Of a stretch of DNA of 64,000 bases, positions 60,201 to 64,000 are shown one piece after another (within the stretch, counting starts at the first letter, position 1; each line of letters starts with the position of its first letter). Where the stretch lies: contig NC_088305.1 in assembly GCF_032854445.1 (NCBI RefSeq), forward strand, positions 10,091,717 to 10,155,716, in the 5' to 3' direction. The position numbers were made by a program, and so were the translations under genes. This DNA comes from Liolophura sinensis. Lineage: Eukaryota; Mollusca; Polyplacophora; Chitonida; Chitonidae. The notes below the pieces were generated by a model. That model was not told the DNA's origin. It did no database searches and saw nothing but the letters and a program-made list of their open reading frames with translations.

Positions 60201-63200
60201 GCAAGGTGTTTACTCAAGCATATTCTGAAGGCATTATTCTGTGTTCACTGATAAAATTCTACTTTTATGAAGCCCTGAATCTGGCCAATCCAACTAATGT
60301 AATTTTTTTGCCTCCAAAATGAAATAAAAAAAAGAAAAAAAAAGTCTATAAATTGCACTTAAAATTTGCTCTTTCATATGAGAAAAGGTTGAGGAACTTT
60401 GGGTACTAATGGAATCTGGATGGTGTGTCTCATGGTCACTCTTTGTTTGTGATTGCAGGGTTTTGACAAGAACAACCAAGCCCGGTGTGACCTGTACACC
60501 AGCCTGGTCAGCAAAGGTTGTGACCCCAGCTACATCATGAACCCAGACAACGATGTCAAGTACACCAAGGTTTGTTCATAACAAAACCACAGGCTCATTT
60601 AACTGGACTCTCATCAAAGTACATGTAGCACACATCATTTTTTGTTTGTAATCTGGTTTTTCTTCTTATTTACGAATGTACACATGAAGAGTTCACTCAT
60701 AAAACCAGATGATTGTACACATTAAGAGTTCACTCACAAAACCAGATGAATGTACACATGAAGAGTTCACTCACAAAACCAGATGAATGTAGCCATGAAG
60801 AGTTCACTCACAAAACCAGATGAATGTACACATGAAGAGTTCACTCACAAAACCAGATGAATGTACACATGAAGAGTTCACTCACAAAACCAGATGAACG
60901 TACCCATGAAGAGTTCACTCATAAAACCAGATGAATGTATACATGAAGAGTTCACTCACAAAACCAGATATATGCCGTTGATCTGTTCATGCCAAGACAT
61001 TACAAAATTCAAATTTTTGCGATTTTTTTTTACCTTTTCAATAAATTTGCATTTGCTCTCTCAACTTTGTGATAGTTATCATTCTGACACCTACATTACC
61101 TTCATATGCCTGCGTTCCCATAAATAGGAGGTAAAAACAAAATTTAATTTGATTCAAAATGATAAGTTGATTTGGATTTGTCATTTTTTTTTCTCTCTGA
61201 ACTCTTCACATTTTTTTTTCTAACAGTGTAACTTGTCATTTCTCTGGTTCATGCAACAACTGTTTAAGGATAAAGTTACATTTTAGGCTACATGAGTTTA
61301 ATTGTATGCATTTTTTAAAGGGAAAAATCAAATTAAGTCATTACCTACATGTAGAATTATGTTGTTTTGATGGAATTTAAACATCCGTTTTAGTAAGAGC
61401 TTCATACAGAGCTTGTACACAGTACATACATGTATAGTAAATTTGACTTTAATGGCAATATTAAAGTAGTTGATGGTTCTCTCGGGTGAAGTCTTGTGAA
61501 CTCTTTTGAAGTTCACTGGAGAACATTTTCTCACCATCAATATGATGTATGGCACTTAAGAGAAAGTTTACCAGCAGCTCGCCAAAGGTGGGTGGTTTAC
61601 TCCCGCCAGTCTGGTTTCCCCCATCCCTAAAACAGACTGCCATCATGCATTAATAAGTGAAAGAATTTTTGAGATTGACAGTGGCAGTGGTTTAAACATA
61701 TTCTTACTTTGTTCTTGCTTGTAATCATCATCATGGATGGGAAGGTCTGCCAGCAACGAGCAGATGGTTGTGGGTTTCCCCTGGGGCTCTGCCGGGTTTC
61801 CTTCCACAACCATACTAACTGCTGTACTATAGGTGAAATATTCTGGAGTACAAATAACACATGTGAAACTGCAAGCAAATAAATATAATAATCATCGTAT
61901 GAGTGAAATCCTGTATTCTATAATAATAATAATAATAACTGTTAACCAAGGGTTGCTCAGTCATATAAAATACAGCTTGCCCTTTCCTGATGACTCTTAC
62001 TATGAAATATATTGACAGTAATTATTATGATGATGTGATCTACAAATAAGTAACCAATGCGGTCACTGTGAGTTCAAGTCCAGCTCATGCTGACTTTTTC
62101 TCCGGCCGTACGTGGGAATGTCTGTGAGCAACCTGCGGATGGTCATGGTTTTCCCCGGGCTCCGCCCGGTTTCCTCCCACCATAATGCTGGCCGCCGTCG
62201 TATAAGTGGAATATTCTTGAATATGGCGTAAAACATTAATCAAATAAATAAATAAATACAAATAAGTACCCTCTGGCCATATGTGGGACGGTCTTGCAGT
62301 AACCTGCGAATGCTTGTGGATTTCCCCCTGGCTCTGCCCGGTTTTCTCCCACCATAATGCTTGCTGCCGTCGAATAAGTGAAATATTCTTGTGTATTGCA
62401 TAAACTATCAATCAAAGAAATAAATAAATACATAGTTCATATTGGTATGTTTCAGAACAACAAACTGCAGGACTCGGACAGTTTTGATCAAGCTGTGCAA
62501 ATTAAGCCTCAGAGAGTTACCCTGAAAATCAGACCAAGTAAGCAGTCAGCTTTGTCACAGGAGAGGATGCAGGTCTCTGAGAGTTTCCTGGTTCTAACAT
62601 GTTCATGCCACTATATGGCTGAAATACTGCTGATGCGGCATAAATTCTCATCATTCATTCAGTAGTAACTACCCGAAATGATCCCAAATTTCACCCACAA
62701 ATGTCCATTTTAGAGGCAAATAAATTCTATAAAATGCACTTTTCTAGAATCTTTAGAATTGTCAGAATATGGTAAATTGAGCAAGTTTGTCATGAATGAA
62801 ATTTTAGGTCATATAGAGGTAGTTCACAATTTCTTACCCCACAGCTAAACACAGTGGGTTGAGAAGCGAGTTGACAAATACAGATGTGAAATAAAAACAA
62901 ATTTCTTTTGAAATTCACGGTTACCGACAACTTCTCACTGTTGATCACCAGACACACTAAGTTGATTCAAGGGCATCGGTGGCCAAGGTGATTAGCCTGC
63001 CAGCATAGCGCAATGACCACAGAAGTCTCTCACGTATGGGGTTGCTCTGAGTCCAGCTTATGCTGACTTCCTCTCTGTACATGGGAAGTTCTGGCGGCAA
63101 TCTGCTGATGATTGTGGGTTTCTCCAGTGCAAATAATTTTGTAGACTCCTGTGTCGACTGTTTAATGATGGGGTCTCTGTGGTAGTACATTTAGCTGGTC

Positions 63201-63660
63201 AAAAGTGCTTGTGGGGGCCATTTACTTTTGGTCTTAAGCGGTGTTGACATGGTGCCAATGAAAGTTGGATTTTCGGTTTTATTTCAGTTCTATTTTTTTT
63301 AATTGTATCAGCTTTCCCATAAAAGACGAAACTAAAATTGATGTCGCCTGATATGCTGACAGCTGTGGTAAAATATTGTGGGATACAATGTGCAGCGTGA
63401 AACATCAATCAGATAAATAAGTACATAAAAATTTAACTGAATACAACAATACAAGTAATGAGCTCATACAACTGTCTGCTCGCACGTACCACCTGAAATC
63501 TGAACTGTTGACCTTTCACCTCTTTCAGACAAACCAGCCAGCTTCAAGGTGACCTTCAGACAGGCTGAGAACTACCCTGTGGATCTCTACTACTTGATGG
63601 ACTTGTCAAATTCTATGGCTGATGACAAAGATAATCTGGCCCGACTTGGTGTTTTGATTG
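55816..63660 (+). CDS. Integrin beta subunit, N-terminal part (5 coding exons; continues past window)
   Basis: Coding starts at ATG 55841, after an acceptor at 55815, so a 5' untranslated exon lies upstream. Exons: 55841-55907 (signal peptide [20 protein letters not shown]), 59858-59955, 60459-60569, 62456-62537 and 63529-63660, with phases 1, 0, 0, 1, 1 and consensus splice sites throughout. Exons 2-3 form the Cys-rich PSI domain ([38 protein letters not shown]). Exon 4 begins the hybrid domain ([15 protein letters not shown]). Exon 5 enters the betaI domain with the MIDAS-type motif [15 protein letters not shown]. Integrin beta pairs with an alpha chain as a cell-adhesion receptor for extracellular matrix. 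About 145 of an expected roughly 800 residues are in view. The introns are full of SINEs. Confidence 0.93.
55841..55907 (+). CDS. Integrin beta exon 1 (signal peptide)
   Basis: 67 coding bases; donor CACAGG/GTGAGT. Hydrophobic leader with cleavage likely after the ASA-Q region. ATG chosen because it is the first in the exon and in frame. Confidence 0.88.
57184..57229. repeat. (TA)n microsatellite
   Basis: About 46 bp of TA dinucleotides in integrin intron 1. Confidence 0.95.
57412..57661 (+). mobile_element. SINE1 nearly full copy
   Basis: TGGCTCAGTTTGTTAGCACG head, B-box GAGTTCAAGTCCAGC, TCCAACCATAATGCTGGCCG and ATATTCTTGAGTATGGCGTA; tail CAATCAAGTAAATCAAG. Lies in integrin intron 1. Confidence 0.9.
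58300..58342 (+). mobile_element. SINE1 terminal scrap
   Basis: AAACACCAATCAAATAAATA with AATAAA only; the rest is lost. A similar scrap (AACGGCGTAAAACGCCCATC) is at 56598-56636. Confidence 0.6.
58913..59155 (+). mobile_element. SINE1 full copy, diverged
   Basis: GGGGTCTCCGTGGCTGAGGT head, GCTCAAGTCAAGCTCATGCT, CGTCATAATGCTGTTCGCTG and GTATTCTTGGGTACAGCGAA. Older than most other copies. Confidence 0.85.
59205..59300 (+). mobile_element. LINE/SINE 3'-terminal module
   Basis: TATGATATGGCTGAAATATT-GCCGAGGTGTCGTTAAGCCG with TTATTCATTC matches the 3' end of the LINE at 413 and 38763 but has no LINE coding sequence attached. Confidence 0.7.
59343..59521 (+). mobile_element. SINE1 copy lacking head
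   Basis: AACTGGGAAGGTCTGCCAGC, CACCATAATGCTGGCTGCCG, ATATTCTTGAGTACGGCATA and CAATCAAATAAATAAATAAA. Lies in integrin intron 1. Confidence 0.9.
59858..59955 (+). CDS. Integrin beta exon 2 (PSI domain)
   Basis: Acceptor TTTTATTGCAG, donor GAT/GTGAGT; enters in phase 1, leaves in phase 0. Encodes [19 protein letters not shown] and AWCTQD with PSI cysteine spacing. Confidence 0.93.
60120..60235 (+). mobile_element. Possible SINE1 fragment
   Basis: GTACATGGGGAGGTCTACCA, GAAACCTGCGGACGGTCATT, then GCATATTCTGAAGG. SINE1-like order but diverged. Confidence 0.45.
60459..60569 (+). CDS. Integrin beta exon 3
   Basis: Acceptor GATTGCAG, donor AAG/GTTTGT; phase 0 at both ends. Encodes [16 protein letters not shown] and [19 protein letters not shown], completing the PSI cysteine set. 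Confidence 0.93.
60674..60970 (+). repeat. 37-bp minisatellite, 8 copies
   Basis: Head-to-tail units GAATGTACACATGAAGAG with TTCACTCACAAAACCAGAT. A few substitutions per unit. Lies immediately downstream of exon 3 in an integrin intron. Confidence 0.97.
61738..61882 (+). mobile_element. SINE1 copy, diverged
   Basis: GGGAAGGTCTGCCAGCAACG, GGTTGTGGGTTTCCCCTGGG, AACCATACTAACTGCTGTAC and GTGAAATATTCTGGAGTACA; tail GCAAATAAATA. Confidence 0.8.
62050..62262 (+). mobile_element. SINE1 copy, 5' truncated
   Basis: TAACCAATGCGGTCACTGTG, CATAATGCTGGCCGCCGTCG, GGAATATTCTTGAATATGGC and tail CAAATAAATAAATAAATA. Followed directly by another copy. Confidence 0.92.
62270..62431 (+). mobile_element. SINE1 copy, tandem to the preceding one
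   Basis: CTCTGGCCATATGTGGGACG, CACCATAATGCTTGCTGCCG, GAAATATTCTTGTGTATTGC and AAAGAAATAAATAAATAC. It ends 24 bp before integrin exon 4, so the SINE tail borders the splice acceptor region. Confidence 0.9.
62456..62537 (+). CDS. Integrin beta exon 4 (start of hybrid domain)
   Basis: Acceptor GGTATGTTTCAG, donor CCAA/GTAAGC; 82 bp, leaves in phase 1. Encodes [20 protein letters not shown]. Confidence 0.92.
62590..62660 (+). mobile_element. LINE/SINE 3'-terminal module
   Basis: CACTATATGGCTGAAATACT-GCTGATGCGGCATAAATTCT with CATCATTCATTC resembles the 3' end of the LINE family without its coding part. Confidence 0.6.
62967..63415 (+). mobile_element. SINE1 copy, highly diverged and possibly interrupted
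   Basis: GGGCATCGGTGGCCAAGGTG head and AGCGCAATGACCACAGAAGT match the SINE1 start. Body scraps (GAGTCCAGCTTATGCTGACT) and a remote tail (AAATATTGTGGGATACAATG ... CAATCAGATAAATAAG) suggest one old copy split by other sequence. Confidence 0.55.
63529..63660 (+). CDS. Integrin beta exon 5 (betaI domain start)
   Basis: Acceptor CACCTCTTTCAG, donor ATTG/GTAAGA; enters and leaves in phase 1. Encodes [20 protein letters not shown] then [12 protein letters not shown] with the DxSxS-type metal-site motif. Confidence 0.94.
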
Positions 63661-63696
63661 GTAAGAGGAGTTGATCGTGAAAGAAATTACATTTAT

Positions 63697-63843
63697 ACTG
63701 GTCTGCCAGCAAACTATTGATGGTTGTGGGTTTCGCGGGGGCTCTGCCCTGTTTCATTCCACCATAATGCTGGCCACCGTCGTATAAGTGAAATATTCTG
63801 GAGTATGGCGTAAAACACCAGTCAAATAAGTAAATACATAAAT
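63697..63843 (+). mobile_element. SINE1 copy lacking head
   Basis: GGTCTGCCAGCAAACTATTG, CACCATAATGCTGGCCACCG, ATATTCTGGAGTATGGCGTA and CAAATAAGTAAATACATAAA. Lies in the intron after integrin exon 5. Confidence 0.9.
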
Positions 63844-64000
63844 CCATTTATACCTGTTATAAGTCCTTCATCGGCTGAAGAGTAGACAAGGATAAAATAC
63901 ATGAACATGCAAAAGTTGACAATTTTTGTCAGCACCCCTATGAACAGTAGTTTTCCAGACATTCCTTGTATACACGTATGTCCATAAATGTTGAGTATGA

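Noticed and set aside
60674..60970. CRISPR-like array
   Set aside because: Units are contiguous tandem repeats without unique spacers, in a eukaryotic intron.

Overview
The window is eukaryotic DNA. It shows GT-AG introns, long AT-rich intergenic stretches, tRNA-derived SINEs, non-LTR retrotransposons and animal gene families (integrin beta, DEG/ENaC channel, seven-helix receptors of the secretin/adhesion/methuselah type). The dominant SINE is, from memory, a type common in mollusc genomes, so a mollusc (bivalve or gastropod) or a related lophotrochozoan is most likely. The species cannot be fixed from sequence alone.

Layout. 1-4953: a dead CCHC/endonuclease/RT/RNase H non-LTR element with a nested SINE, lying in what is probably an upstream intron of the next gene. 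5330-11151 (+): the 3' four exons of a DEG/ENaC-family cation channel. Its second exon here encodes about 440 residues more than the matching part of ordinary family members. 11152-22632: gene-poor, repeat-filled sequence with two SINE families, LINE remnants, minisatellites and one exon-like orphan fragment. 22633-27087 (+) and 34430-37750 (-): two paralogous two-exon receptor genes facing each other, each with a secreted Cys-rich ectodomain (somatomedin-B-like cluster) and a 7tm_2-like C-terminal half. The + copy carries a private acidic tandem-repeat tract. Between them lies a compact promoter-like cluster (CRE, three perfect heat-shock elements, TATA box) without a recognisable coding gene. 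38080-44570: a degenerate satellite and two or three tandem or nested copies of the LINE seen at the left end, one holding a captured exon-like fragment. 44971-45125: a promoter/first-exon-like block. 47156-47845: a 343-bp tandem duplication. 49485-54047: an almost complete but decayed ISL2EU-type (Harbinger-related) DNA transposon with terminal inverted repeats, an AT target duplication, a THAP plus DDE transposase pseudogene and a converging SWIM-zinc-finger gene remnant. 55816 to beyond the window end (+): the first five coding exons of an integrin beta subunit, with introns crowded by SINEs and a 37-bp minisatellite.

The main result is the DEG/ENaC gene, assembled from four exons with compatible splice phases. 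Its channel core (Cys-rich thumb end, final palm strands, TM2 selectivity region) is conventional, but a large, mostly helical, glycosylation-rich segment sits between the thumb and the last palm strands. A second observation is that the two SINE families and the resident LINE share a related 3'-terminal module followed by different tetranucleotide tails, which suggests common retrotransposition machinery.
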